Source of the DNA: Agapanthus africanus
Taxonomy: Eukaryota > Streptophyta > Magnoliopsida > Asparagales > Amaryllidaceae
Length of the DNA: 64,000 nucleotides
NCBI GenBank assembly: GCA_030015575.1
Contig: CM057344.1
Span: 592,914,410 to 592,978,409, forward strand
Direction: 5' to 3'
In this document: positions 10,458-21,254 of the stretch, piece after piece
How positions within the stretch are numbered: position 1 is the first letter of the stretch
How the letters are laid out: each line of letters opens with the position of its first letter
The notes under the pieces: generated by a model
The model's input: only the letters and a program-made list of their open reading frames with translations
Databases searched by the model: none
Told to the model about the DNA's origin: nothing
Made by a program: the position numbers and the translations under genes

Positions 10458-11869
10458 TGATTGATACGAAAAAGTGTGTTTGTTGTTAACCGCAATCAAT
10501 AACGGTGTCGCGCGTAGCTAGACCGAGATGAGTACGGGTCGTCCTCTGGGAAACGTTGAATCTTTTATTCTTACTTTAGATGTGTTGAGAGAGAGGGGGG
10601 AATAAAGAATATTGTAGAATGGTTTCTAGATCTACGTTAAGCACTAATACAAAATATAGATCTAGATTAATTACGGATGTAAGTTTATATAAGAAAAGGG
10701 CTTGTAGGGTTCATTAGGATTTAGTAGTTATGGATGATTAATTAAAAATTACTCTTTTTATCCTTTAATAGATTTAAAACTAGAACGACGGTGATGCGTG
10801 TAGATTAGGGTTTCTGGAGGGAAAAGGAATCCCACTCTTAACTCTTATCTCGACACGGAACTTCGTTCATATCTAGCCTTTACCAAAACAATCATTAATC
10901 TAATCTCTAATCGCGGTCGGGACTAACAATGAATTTTTAGCGCGCCCGATTAGGATGTTAATGATTCTTTTGATAAAGTTTATAAACTTTATAGGACTTA
11001 AAAAGAGTTTATAGATGTTCATCATCCATTAGCCTACCCTAATCCTATGAACCCTAACAAGCGGAGAATTACTCGCGCATGTTGGGAGAAAAAGAGATGG
11101 AAAGAAAATGCAATAAACTACCTTTATTAATCAACAAGATCAAGTACACTTTGATTCCTTAGAAAATGATTACAAAAACCTAGTTTGCTTCTCGATATCT
11201 TCTCAGGAGGTAGATGAACCGTTGATGATCAGCCTGGATGCGTGAGCCGTCTTAGACTTCGTGATCTCGTCAGCTTGATAATTTTTCCAAGAGGCTCTCG
11301 GTCTTCATTTATAGTCCCAAAGCCAGAAATTTAGCTTCCTAATTTGGAAGCTAACAGTATAGATTCACCCTAGAAAATTGCATCCCCTAACTCCCCAATA
11401 TTGCCGCGGATCCGCGGCCAACAGGGGGTTTGGCCGCGGATCCGCGGCCAAAGGTGAGGATCACTTCATCAAATTTTTGGGGCTTTCTCCTTGTGACATG
11501 TGGCTATCTCCGGTATCTTTGGATCTTTGAAATCTTCTCGTAGTTGCTGCCAGACTTGATCTCCAAGTTTTGATTCCTTAATTAGGCAAGTTTTCTTTAA
11601 CAACTTGATTTCCTTGATTTTAGTCTTGGAAAAATTCTGCACAACAACTCAAATAATATTTAGTAGACTTTGTTCTGCTAGGATTTGGTCAATGATATTA
11701 TTTGCATACAATTTCCTACCAAATTCTAATTATAATATATCAACACATGGAAAATAGTATTCTTACACATAAACCCTCATATGTATGATATATTATAATA
11801 AAGACCTTTTTTAATATGGAAATGGTAGGAAATATGTAATAATAAATGTGCAGTTTTATCAACTGAACA
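10458..11869 (-). repeat. Athila-like 3' LTR (1,412 bp)
   Basis: Bounded by TGATTGATACG at 10,458 and CAACTGAACA ending at 11,869. A TATA-like box (minus strand GACTATAAATG) lies near 11,306-11,320. Two copies of the perfect palindrome CCGCGGATCCGCGG lie at 11,404-11,417 and 11,434-11,447. Confidence 0.88.
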
Positions 11870-13313
11870 AATACCCCCAAACTTATCTTTGATCGTCCCG
11901 AGCAAACTAGTTTATTCAAGAGAAGGAAAAAAAAGAAAGGAGAAAACTAAGCACACTTTCGTAGGCAAACACGATTGCACTGAGCACGTGCAACAAGCCG
12001 TTAAACCTCTAGGTGTCCCTAGTAGGAGGAGTGTTGTCTCCTGAGGATTTTCAGCGGATTACACCCACAAAATCCAATAATAAAAGAGAGATGGTGAAAT
12101 TTACATATAAAGATAAGAACCATAAAAGAAAGACTTTGAAAATAAGAGTTTCCAACTACACTAGCTTTTCAGTTGTCATGAGCCCTATCTTAATAGTCAT
12201 GAAAAAATGTTAGAAATCACATCATCCCTCAATAAAACATCGTCTTTATTCTTCATTCCTATCTTTCATCCAAACATCGATCATATACCCCTACGTGTGT
12301 GAAATGGACATCCCTACACTCGGAGAATTCAATTCAAGCTATCATACTCTTGTCCATCTACCTCAGTACTTTTTAACTTGATGAATATTTAGATTTGCTC
12401 ACACATTTTCATGCGACCGTTAATACTTCTTGAGGTACTAACCAACCGATTACTCATATGCTTGCTGATTAGGTGATAATATTTTCCTCGTCTTGCACCA
12501 CCTAAGGCTTAGCAGTGACTCCCAGACCAGTTGGTCTTAGGGCACTAGGTGATGAAGCACCCTCGCTATATTTTTTTATTGCTGCCTTGGCGATAACAAA
12601 ACCAGTGTTCATTTTTCTTTTCACCATTTTTATATTTTTCTTCATTTATTATTTCCTTCATACTTTGGCTTTTAGACAAGAGCATTTCAAGGTATCCTCT
12701 ACTATCCCGAGTTTCAAGACATGTGTAAGTGCAAATAGTAGGGTATCAACATTCAAATGTTTGGCTTCCAGAATAGAAACTATTTTTCAGACTTATTTTT
12801 ATCCTCAGATTAGTGACTTCCTTCATCTTACTAACCCTTGGGACAACAGCTCATAACTACTTATTATTAATTCGTTTAAGAAAACTTCTAATTTTCTTGG
12901 TTTTCTTAAACTATTCTTATCTTTTGGATGTCATTTTTCACTTTCTACTCTTTTGTTATAAAAAAAAAATTTAAATTTAAATTTTTGAAAATGTTGTGCT
13001 TATGCAAAATATGATGCAAATTGATGTGTAAATAAACACAACCTCCCCAAACCTGTTTACAGCAGTGTCCTCACTGATGTCATCCGTTAAGCTCAAAAAC
13101 CTGTAGACTTGGGAGGAAATTATTAATGGGGGCAACAATATATGAAAGTGAAAATCCTCCCCCAAACTTATTTTTGGCTCACAAATTTGAGGACAAAAGT
13201 TATGTTCAAGAGCCAAAAATATACCCCCCCCTCAAACATGAGTTAGACAATACGAAACATTTTAAGAGGAGGTGAGTCATTTGGTCAAAATAAGACTTTA
13301 CAAAGACCAAAAG
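11870..13313. other. Athila-like 3' noncoding interior with PPT
   Basis: The polypurine tract lies at 11,870-11,887 on the minus strand. The rest is AT-rich with no credible coding; the plus-strand frames at 12,013-12,213 and 12,515-12,856 and the minus frame at 12,977-13,216 have no recognisable domain. This is where pol would be in a complete Athila element. Confidence 0.65.
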
Positions 13314-15138
13314 TTAACACCAACCATTCAAAGATTTTATCAGTATAGCGTATAGGTTGGTGGAAGAATGTGTTGTATTGAGACAAAAAAAATGGGGAAG
13401 GGATAAGAGGTAGTCTGGAAAGGGTTTGAAATTAGAGAAAAGAAAGAATGAGGATGAATGTGAATGATTAGGAAGATGGAATGGTGACGGTTCAACCTCT
13501 ATAGGTGGAGATTGATTAATCACAAAATCCGTATTATTTAAAAATTCAAGTTCGTCAGCAAAAAGTTCTTCAAAACTTTTATCAATGGTGTGATTGAACA
13601 TTTTGCTGTCAAAGAGTTTTGTGCCAGAATTTACCCTACTTGATTCATCAAAAATCATTGAGGTAGAGGACTCGAAAAACCCATCTACCTCATTTTCAAA
13701 AATATCCAAATCAAGTTGAATTTCTGGTATTATTGAACTTGAATTAACGGATTGTGATTTATCAAAACTCACTGAAACTATAGGAACAGAAGAAGAACCG
13801 GAGAAAGTAGAAGGTGAAATGGGTAAACAAATTGGTGTGTCGAGTGTTGCTGAACCAGATGTGGAAGATGGAGGCTGTATTTCTTCGGGTATACCTTTAT
13901 CATCAACTTCAAGACATATTTGGGGTTCGGGAAGAATTAAAGGCTCAAGATGACCACAAGAAAGTGAAAGGATTTGATGAATTGGTGGGATAAAATCATC
14001 CAAAATTTCGGGTTCATCAATCAATATATCCCCAACGTCAATCACCTCATTTAAGTGAATGTTAAAATTCTCAAACACCTCATCAAAAGTATGGTTTTTA
14101 ATCAGTTTTGGTTCAAGATTGGAGGTGTAGAGATCACAAGGGTTGGGTATGGTTTCACTTGAAATGGACCCTTCACAGTCGGGTAAATCAAACACTACAA
14201 AGTCACACAACTTATCAGACATTCTATTTGGTGTACTTGATGAATCTATGAAACTGGAGTTGTGGATTTCGGTTTGGAATGGGGAGGTTTGATTAGGAAG
14301 GGTGTACAGTTCTGTCTCACTACCCAAATTCTCATTTTGTCCTATGCCCGAATCATACACTGAAAAATTTTGGGCAAGTTTGAAATTCCTTTCTTGCATC
14401 CACTCTGTTGTTTCCTTCCTAATTTGGTTCGACAATTCCAGAAATTTTTCTAATGTCTGCTCCAGACTAGTCTTGGTTTGATAATTCAGTATAAGATCGA
14501 AATTCTTGTGGATAATTAAAACTCCCAAATGACTGATTAGAAGAACTGTCTAGAGAAGGTGGAAAATTCGGATTGGATTGATAGGAATAGAATGGTTGCG
14601 AAATTTGGGTAGGAGTAGGATCAATATTATGATAAGAAGAATATTGATATGGGTTGGTTGGTTGGCTATTTTCAATAGACATCTTATATGCCACAAACCG
14701 CCTATCAAACTCTTCTCTGGACAGTGGTGGTGATGGTTGATATTGGTCCGGGTTGAAACTTTGGCCTCTAGCCCTAGCTATATGCTCAGCAATGGACATT
14801 CGTCTAGGGGCTTCCTCACTCTGGGTATCAACTGAAACAGGTATAGAATTAGAATACGGTTGATAAGACCTAGGCTGAGGTGGCCAACTATTTCTTCCTG
14901 CTTGTTCTATATGATCTCTTAAGGACATGGAAGAGCCGGACGGTATACCGAAGGGATTACGAAAACAAGAGATATCTGGTTGTGGACAGCAAAGCTCGGC
15001 AAGTGTTCTTCTGTTTAGGTCACCCATTATAAGAAGAGAAGAAGGGGGAAGGGGAGAAAATAATTGGTTTGTTTTGAAAAATGACGGATTTAGACAAATC
15101 ACCCTAACATGCACAAGCAACCCTAGAACTAAGGTCAT
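13314..15138 (-). pseudogene. gag: Athila-like gag-type protein, one frameshift
   Basis: Two overlapping minus-strand frames appear to be one gene of about 590 codons broken near 14,470. The N-terminal part (from the ATG at 15,027, GDLNRRTLAELCCPQPDIS) is Pro/Gln/Tyr/Ser-rich with EEFDRRFVAYKMSIENSQ. The second part (from about 14,470, SLEQTLEKFLELSNQIRKE) begins helical and becomes a long acidic, Ser/Ile-rich region with no known domain. The RRTL-EL start recalls Athila-type gag. No zinc knuckle, protease or pol domain follows. It is probably the capsid-related protein or a defective remnant; the acidic second half is unrecognised. Confidence 0.55.
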
Positions 15139-15957
15139 CTAGGTCCAGTCTCTAGACCGCTCCTAGACTTCCAAAGGACAAGCCGCAGGATCAATCCTCT
15201 ACCGCCTCCGTACTACCCTTGTAGCCAGGTAAGTGCCAGGTAAGTGGGAAGGAACCACAGTAGTGGGCCTAATTAAAAACCACTAGCTTTTGACACACTT
15301 GCCTAGGCACTACAAAAGTAATGCGGATAAACGATAAATTACCCACGACCTTTCTCTGTCCTTATTGAGCGCGACAGTTCTTAGAGTCTGGTCTAGATAT
15401 TTTTTTAAATTAATGAAGGGTTGATCTAGATACTAGGTTTGTGATTTGTGGGGCTTAGGAAGGGTGATGAAATCCCCACCTAATCTTGATTTGGTCTTTG
15501 CCCCTTAAAGTCCGTATTAAAATATGAAATAACAAACCAATAACAAAACTTTGCAAAAAGATTTTTGAGCGGCGATATTTTGCAAAGAATCCTGCAGAAA
15601 AGATATTTTATTGGATTTCAGAGGAGAGAGAAAGATATAGAAAATATACCAGAGAAGTTTGCAGCCCTAAATCCCCTAACGGCCGCGGTTCCGCCGCCGA
15701 TGTGCACTTCCGGCCGCGGTTCCGCGGCAAGGAAGAGGGTTCAGGTGTTGATTTTTTTTTTGCTACGTGGCCTCCTGCACTCCTCTGGATCTTGATGAAT
15801 GTCTCTGTCACTCTGTATCCTCAAGTCTGTGACTCCAGATTCCCTCGCAAAATTCACACAATAATCGTTAAATATACAATTTGCAGTTTTGTTTTATTTA
15901 TGATATAGATCGTATAAGAATTCAACACAAATAGTAAGAATAAAAATTACGCACGTA
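15139..15957. other. Athila-like 5' leader
   Basis: Noncoding leader between the PBS and the gag-like ORF on the minus strand. It contains two GC-rich inverted repeats at 15,681-15,698 and 15,712-15,727 (GGCCGCGGTTCCGCGGC type) related to the LTR palindromes. Short frames at 15,565-15,908 have no support. Confidence 0.6.
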
Positions 15958-15975
15958 TCCCCGGCAACGACGCCA
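15958..15975 (-). promoter_or_regulatory. Athila-like primer binding site (tRNA-Asp type)
   Basis: Reads TGGCGTCGTTGCCGGGGA on the minus strand, two bases inside the 5' LTR boundary. It is complementary to the plant tRNA-Asp 3' end except for one base, and fixes the element's orientation as minus. Confidence 0.85.
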
Positions 15976-15977
15976 TT

Positions 15978-17561
15978 TGATTGATACGAAAAAGTGTGTT
16001 TGTAGTTAACCGCAATCAATAACGGTGTCGCGCGTAGCTAGACCGAGATGAGTACGGGTCGTCCTCTGGGAAACGTTGAATCTTTTATTCTTACTTTAGA
16101 TGTGTTGAGAGAGGGGGGGAATAAAGAATATTGTAGAATGTTTTCTAGATCTACGTTAAGCACTAATGCAAAATATAGATCTAGATTAACTACGGATGTA
16201 AGTTTATATAAGAAGGAGTCTTCCTCCGCCACCAACTCGACGTCGTCGTAACCAAGTGGCGGATAGATGTCTTAAGGAGGGCGGTTATTGGCCACCGGTC
16301 GCCTGAATGCCGAGACTTCCTCCGCCGCCAACTCGACGTCGTCGTAACCAAGCCTAACCAAACCGTCATGGTCACTGGTACTTTGACGGGGCTTGTAGGG
16401 TTCATTAGGATTTAGTAGTTATGGATGATTAATTAAAAATTACTCTTTTTATCCTTTAATAGATTTAAAACTAGAACGACGGTGATGCGTGTAGATTAGG
16501 GTTTCTGGAGGGAAAAGGAATCCCACTCTTAACCCTTATCTCGACACGGAACTCCGTTCATATCTAGCCTTTACCAAAACAATCATTAATCTAATCTCTA
16601 ATCGCGGTCGGGACTAACAATGAATTATTAGCGCGCCCGATTAGGATGTTAATGATTCTTTTGATAAAGTTTATAAACTTTATACGACTTAAAAAGAGTT
16701 TATAGATGTTCATCATCCATTAGTCTACCCTAATCCTACGAACCCTAACAAGCGGAGAATTACTCGCGCATGTTGGTAGAAAAAGAGATGGAAAGAAAAT
16801 GCAATAAACTACCTTTATTAATCAACAAGATCAAGTACACTTTGATTTCTTAGAAAATGATTACAAAAACCTAGTTTGCTTCTCGATCTCTTCTTAGGAG
16901 ATAGATGAACCATTGATGATCAGCCTGGATGCGTGAGCCGTCTTGAACTTCGTGATCTCGTCGGCTTGATGATTTTTCCAAGAGGCTCTCGGTCTTCATT
17001 TATAGTCCCAAAGCCAGAAATTTAGCTTCCTAATTTGGAAGCTAACAGTATAGATTCACCCTAGAAAATTGCATCCCCTAACTCCCCAATATTGCCGCGG
17101 ATCCGCGGCCAACAGGGGGGTTTGGCCACGGATCCGCGGCCAAGGGTGAGGATCACTTCATCAAATTTTTGGGGCTTTCTCCTTGTGACATGTGGCTATC
17201 TCCGGTATCTTTGGATCTTTGAAATCTTCTCGTAGTTGCTGCCAGACTTGATCTCCAAGTTTTGATTCCTTAATTAGGCAAGTTTTCTTTAACAACTTGA
17301 TTTCCTTGATTTTAGTCTTGGAAAAATTCTGCACAACAACTCAAATAATATTTAGTAGACTTTGTTCTGCTAGGATTTGGTCAATGATATTATTTGCATA
17401 CAATTTCCTACCAAATTCTAATTATAATATATCAACACATGGAAAATAGTATTTTTACACATAAACCCTCATATGTATGATATATTATAATAAAGACCTT
17501 TTTTAATATGGAAATGGTAGGAAAAATGTAATAACAAATGTGCAGTTTTATCAACTGAACA
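15978..17561 (-). repeat. Athila-like 5' LTR (1,584 bp) with a 174-bp insertion
   Basis: Nearly identical to 10,458-11,869 but longer because of an extra segment at about 16,215-16,388. The palindrome is perfect at 17,095-17,108 and mutated (CCACGGATCCGCGG) at 17,126-17,139. It ends CAACTGAACA followed by the CCTGG duplication. Confidence 0.88.
16215..16388. repeat. Extra segment present in only one LTR of the Athila-like element
   Basis: Absent from the sister LTR, where GTTTATATAAGAA runs straight into GGGCTTGTAGGG. It holds two copies of a ~37-bp repeat (core CAACTCGACGTCGTCGTAAC) at about 16,220-16,256 and 16,316-16,352, separated by a GC-rich spacer. No target duplication or terminal inverted repeats are evident. 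Confidence 0.75.
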
Positions 17562-17566
17562 CCTGG

Positions 17567-18612
17567 GCTAGGAAACTCCTGTGTGGGACTCTAAGACTCG
17601 TCAATACGCCGGCTGTGGGTGATGATCACATCATGCACCCACAAGTCGCAAGCGGTCAGCTAAACGTAACGGTCACCCGGGTATTGAGCGATCAGAAGAA
17701 AACCAGCAAAGCTGTCAAAACTCCCGTCGAGCCATCTGGCAACACTTACCGTACAGTCCGGTCTCCTCGTCAGATATGTTGCATATCGAGTCTAGGGATG
17801 GTATCGTCGACCCTAATAACTCAATAAGTCATGCTGGTGTATGGCTCATAACAGATCGAGAAACTACTGATAACACTTATCAGTAAATCTCAGTAGCCCT
17901 GGCCAGGGACTTCCTGTTTTAGCCAATCGAGCAATGCACAATATCAACTCCCAATACCGGGAGAGAAAAAACCCCTCCTATTACTCATCGCCTCCATGTG
18001 CCTCGGGACTGTACCCAAAGTCCACCTGTTTGCACGACTCAGTAGAGCCATAGTAGGGTGGAGATCAAAGTACAGTGGGAGGACACACAAGACTGTATGA
18101 CGATCTTGGGTCTACAGACTAACCTGTACCAGTGTCACCTGAGAACTGCTATCCGACGATAGATATAATACCACATAAGAGTTCTCGGCGAGTCCATTCA
18201 GTGTACCCAGTCTCCACCGAGCACCCGCATACAATCTTTGGTGTCAGCACACCAGATAGATATGGGATCATCCATCGCCCATCACATGGGACAAGAATGG
18301 TATATGCTAGTCTACTATGGAATATCGATGCTCCGTCTCGATACATCCACGACTAGGAACAGTTCAAGGATATGCTTATAAACTACACGTGTCCCACTAG
18401 TATGATCCGCATCATAGTCGCAGTAGTCAAGCAAATATCCTCAGGGCTTTATCAACATGTGCAAATGAATAAAAACATGATCAAGTCAACATGTCAGATA
18501 AAGTAAACCAGATAGCATACTATCATGTCGAGCAAGAAAGTAATCCATATATATACATGTCCAAGCATCCACTATACATATAATGGCCTCTAGGGCATAC
18601 ATATATCCAACA
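17567..18612 (-). repeat. Copia-A 3' LTR, 5' portion
   Basis: On the minus strand it starts TGTTGGATATATGTATGCCC at 18,612, next to the PPT and polyprotein stop. It matches the start of the Copia-C 3' LTR at 57,037 in inverse orientation. It ends at the Athila-like insertion. The frames at 17,540-17,827 and 18,132-18,356 are inside the LTR and are not genes. Confidence 0.85.
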
Positions 18613-18628
18613 ATCCAATCTCCCACTT
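18613..18628 (-). promoter_or_regulatory. Copia-A polypurine tract
   Basis: Minus strand GCAAGTGGGAGATTGG lies between the polyprotein stop (18,632) and the LTR start. Equivalent AAGTGGGAGAT tracts precede the Copia-C LTR at 57,026-57,036 and, as AAGTGTGAGAT, Copia-B at 50,062-50,072. Confidence 0.8.
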
Positions 18629-18631
18629 GCA

Positions 18632-20347
18632 CTAAGGCCAATTATTGGCGTATCTCATACCCAACATCTCAAAAAGTCGCTCATGCTGCGGCTGTGGAAG
18701 GCCCTTGGTGAGTGGATCCACTGTGTTATTCTTTGTATTTACTCTCCGAATCTCGATCTCTTGGCGGTCTACTATCTCCTGGATCAAATGATATCGCCTG
18801 ATGATGTGTCTGGACTTCTGATGGGACCTTGGTTCTTTGGCTAACGCCATAGTCCTATTATTATCACAATACAATGGTATTGGATCAACAATGGTTGAAA
18901 CTACTCCTAGTTCCGCGACGAACTTCCTCATCCAGACGGCTTCCTTGGCAGCATCATTTGCAGCAATATACTCAACTTCCATCATTGAGTCTGCAACGGT
19001 ATCCTGTTTGGAACTCTTCCAACTAACCGTCCCTCCATTGAGGGTAAATACAAACCCTGAGATAGATTTGTTGTCATCCTTATCACTTTGAAAGCTGGAA
19101 TCGGTAAAGGCCTCCATTTGGAGATTCCCATTACCATACACCAAGAACAGTTCTTTAGTCCTTCGCAAGTACTTAAGAATATTCTTCACTGCTATCCAAT
19201 GTTTCTCCCCTGGGTTGGATTGATACTTGTTTACAACAGCTAGTGCATAAGCTACATCAGGGCGAGTACATAACATCGCATACATTATAGATCCTACGGT
19301 TGAAGCGTAGGGTATAATGCTTATGCGAGCTCTCTCTTCATCAGTCTTCGGACAGAAGTCTTTGGAGAGAGTGATTCTATGGCAAGCGGGCAAGGCACCA
19401 CGCTTGGAATCTTCCATACTAAACCTTTTTAGGATGGTGTCAGTGTACTTTGATTGGGACAATCCCAATAACCTCTTGGATCTATCTCTATAGATCCTTA
19501 TGCCCAAAATGCACGAGGCATCACCCAGGTCCTTCATGGAGAACCTTTGTGATAAGAATAGTTTGACCGATTGTAGCATAGGAATATCATTTCCTATCAA
19601 GAGAATGTCATCTACGTACAATACGAGAAATGTGACAGTACTCCCTACAATCTTCTTATAAATGCATGGCTCATCTATATTTTTGATAAAATCAAACTCT
19701 TTGATTGTATCATCAAAGCAGATGTTCCAGCTCCGTGAGGCCTGCTTTAATCCATAAATGGATTTAAGCAACCTACATGCTTTCTCGCTGCTCCCACTGT
19801 CAATGAAGCCCTCTGGCTGATCCATAAAAACACATTCTTCTAAATCACCATTTAGAAATGCAGTTTTAACGTCCATCTGCCAGATTTCATAGTTGTAGTG
19901 AGCAGCAATAGAAAGTAGGATCCGAATGGATTTAAGCATTTCTACTGGAGAGAAAGTTTCATCATAGTCCAATCCTGGTCTTTGATGAAAACCTTTCGCT
20001 ACAAGCCTTATTTTAAAGGTCTCTACCTGTCTATCTACACTAATCTTTCCCTTAAAGATCTATTTGCACCCAACGGGTTTTATCCCAGGAGGTGCAACGT
20101 CCAAAGTCCATACTTTGTTGGTGTACATGGACTCCATTTCAGATCTCATGGCTTCCAGCCACTTCACAGAGTCACCACTTGTGATAGCTTGCTGAAAACT
20201 AGTAGGGTCATCATCATCCATGATGCAATCTTCTCTATCACCATCAATGAGAAACCCATAGTATCTCTCTGGTGGGCGAGAAGTTCTACTAGATCTCCGG
20301 AGCGGCTGAGGTTCTTGAAGTTCTACTGCAACATCAGTTTCAACCAA
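18632..20347 (-). pseudogene. pol: Copia-A reverse transcriptase and RNase H
   Basis: This is the C-terminal half of the polyprotein. RT begins around ERYYGFLIDGD (20,280), passes an in-frame TAG where the family has Trp (GCK-stop-IFKGKIS, about 20,060), then has MDVKTAFLNGDLEECVF, the active site YVDDILLIGN and the thumb region. RNase H follows from about 19,350, with EAFTDSSFQSDKDD, DSMMEVEYIAA and PLYCDNN, and the frame ends near TVDPLTKGLPQPQHERLFEM just before the PPT. The downstream open frame (19,972-18,632) is uninterrupted. Close to BARE/Angela pol in order and motifs. The acidic catalytic residues of RT are present. Confidence 0.88.
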
Positions 20348-21254
20348 TTCGTCCTGAGTAATTTGTGACCTCTTCTAGTTCCACCGCATTGCCATCAGTA
20401 CTGTCTGTAAAGATTTCATTTTCCAAAAATATGGCATGTTGAGAAACAAACACTTTTTGTTCCTCCTTGTGGTAGAATAGATATCCATACGAATGTTTTG
20501 GATATCTCACAAATTTACACATGACCGATCATGTCTTAAGTTTGTCTGGATTCTGCTTTTTAACAAAAGCCGGACAACCCCATATCCTAACCCTTTTAAG
20601 AGATGGTCTCTTTACACTCCATATCTCATATGGAGTGGTAGACACGGTCTTGGTTGGAACCCTGTTTAACAGATACATTGCTGTCTCCAATGCATGCCCC
20701 CAAAAGGAAAGCGGTAACTCAGCATCACACATCATGGACCATACTATATCTAATAGGGTACGATTCCTCCGTACTGGCACACCGTTGTGTTGTGGTGTGT
20801 AAGGAGGAGTGAGCTGAGAGAGAATCCCATTCTCTTTTAAGAAGTCTGAAAACTCTGTACTTAAATACTCTCCACCTTGATCCGATCGAAGTTTCTTGAT
20901 GCTCAAGCCTATTTGTTTTTCTACTTCAAGTTTGTACTCCTTAAATTTCTCGAAAGCTTCGGATTTATGCTTTAACAAAAACACATGCCCGAATCTCGAG
21001 AAATCATCAGTAATGGTAATGAAGTATGAAAAACCACATCGTGCATGTGTAGATATTGGTCCGCATACATCACTATGTATGAGGCTTAAGAGTTCCACAA
21101 CTCTTTCTCCGTGTCCAGTAAACGGAGTTTTGGTCATTTTACCTTTGATACAAGACTGGCAAGTCACATAAGATTTATATTCAAACGGATTTAAATATCC
21201 ATCTTTATGTAGCTTGTTTAGTCTTGTTTCATTAATATGACCAAGTCTACAATG
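20348..21254 (-). pseudogene. pol: Copia-A integrase
   Basis: The zinc-binding HHCC domain is visible as HCRLGHIN...CQSCIKGKM, preceded by a TAG where LWHCRLGH would have Trp (21,254). Catalytic Asp residues are in LIHSDVCGPI and LRSDQGGEY. The third catalytic position, normally Glu in NGVSERRNR, is Val here (NGVPVRRNRT), so the integrase would be inactive even without the stops. Frameshifts occur near 20,529 and 20,360. Integrase lies between protease and RT, the copia order. Confidence 0.85.

Larger units (their letters stand above)
10458..17561 (-). mobile_element. Non-autonomous Athila-like (Ty3/gypsy) retrotransposon
   Basis: The LTRs are 10,458-11,869 and 15,978-17,561, with TG..CA ends on both and 5-bp target duplications CCTGG at 10,453-10,457 and 17,562-17,566. 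On the minus strand the PBS (15,958-15,975) reads TGGCGTCGTTGCCGGGGA, complementary to the 3' end of tRNA-Asp apart from one base, as in Athila. A PPT (TTTGGGGGTATT) abuts the left LTR. The 4.1-kb interior holds a gag-like ORF and noncoding DNA but no protease, RT or integrase, so it must depend on an autonomous partner. The LTRs differ at about 30 sites by eye plus one 174-bp insertion, so insertion is fairly recent. Confidence 0.88.

Noticed and set aside
18132-18356. Open frame in both strands near the Copia-A PPT
   Set aside because: Lies within the LTR; corresponding Copia-B and Copia-C LTR sequence does not keep the frame.
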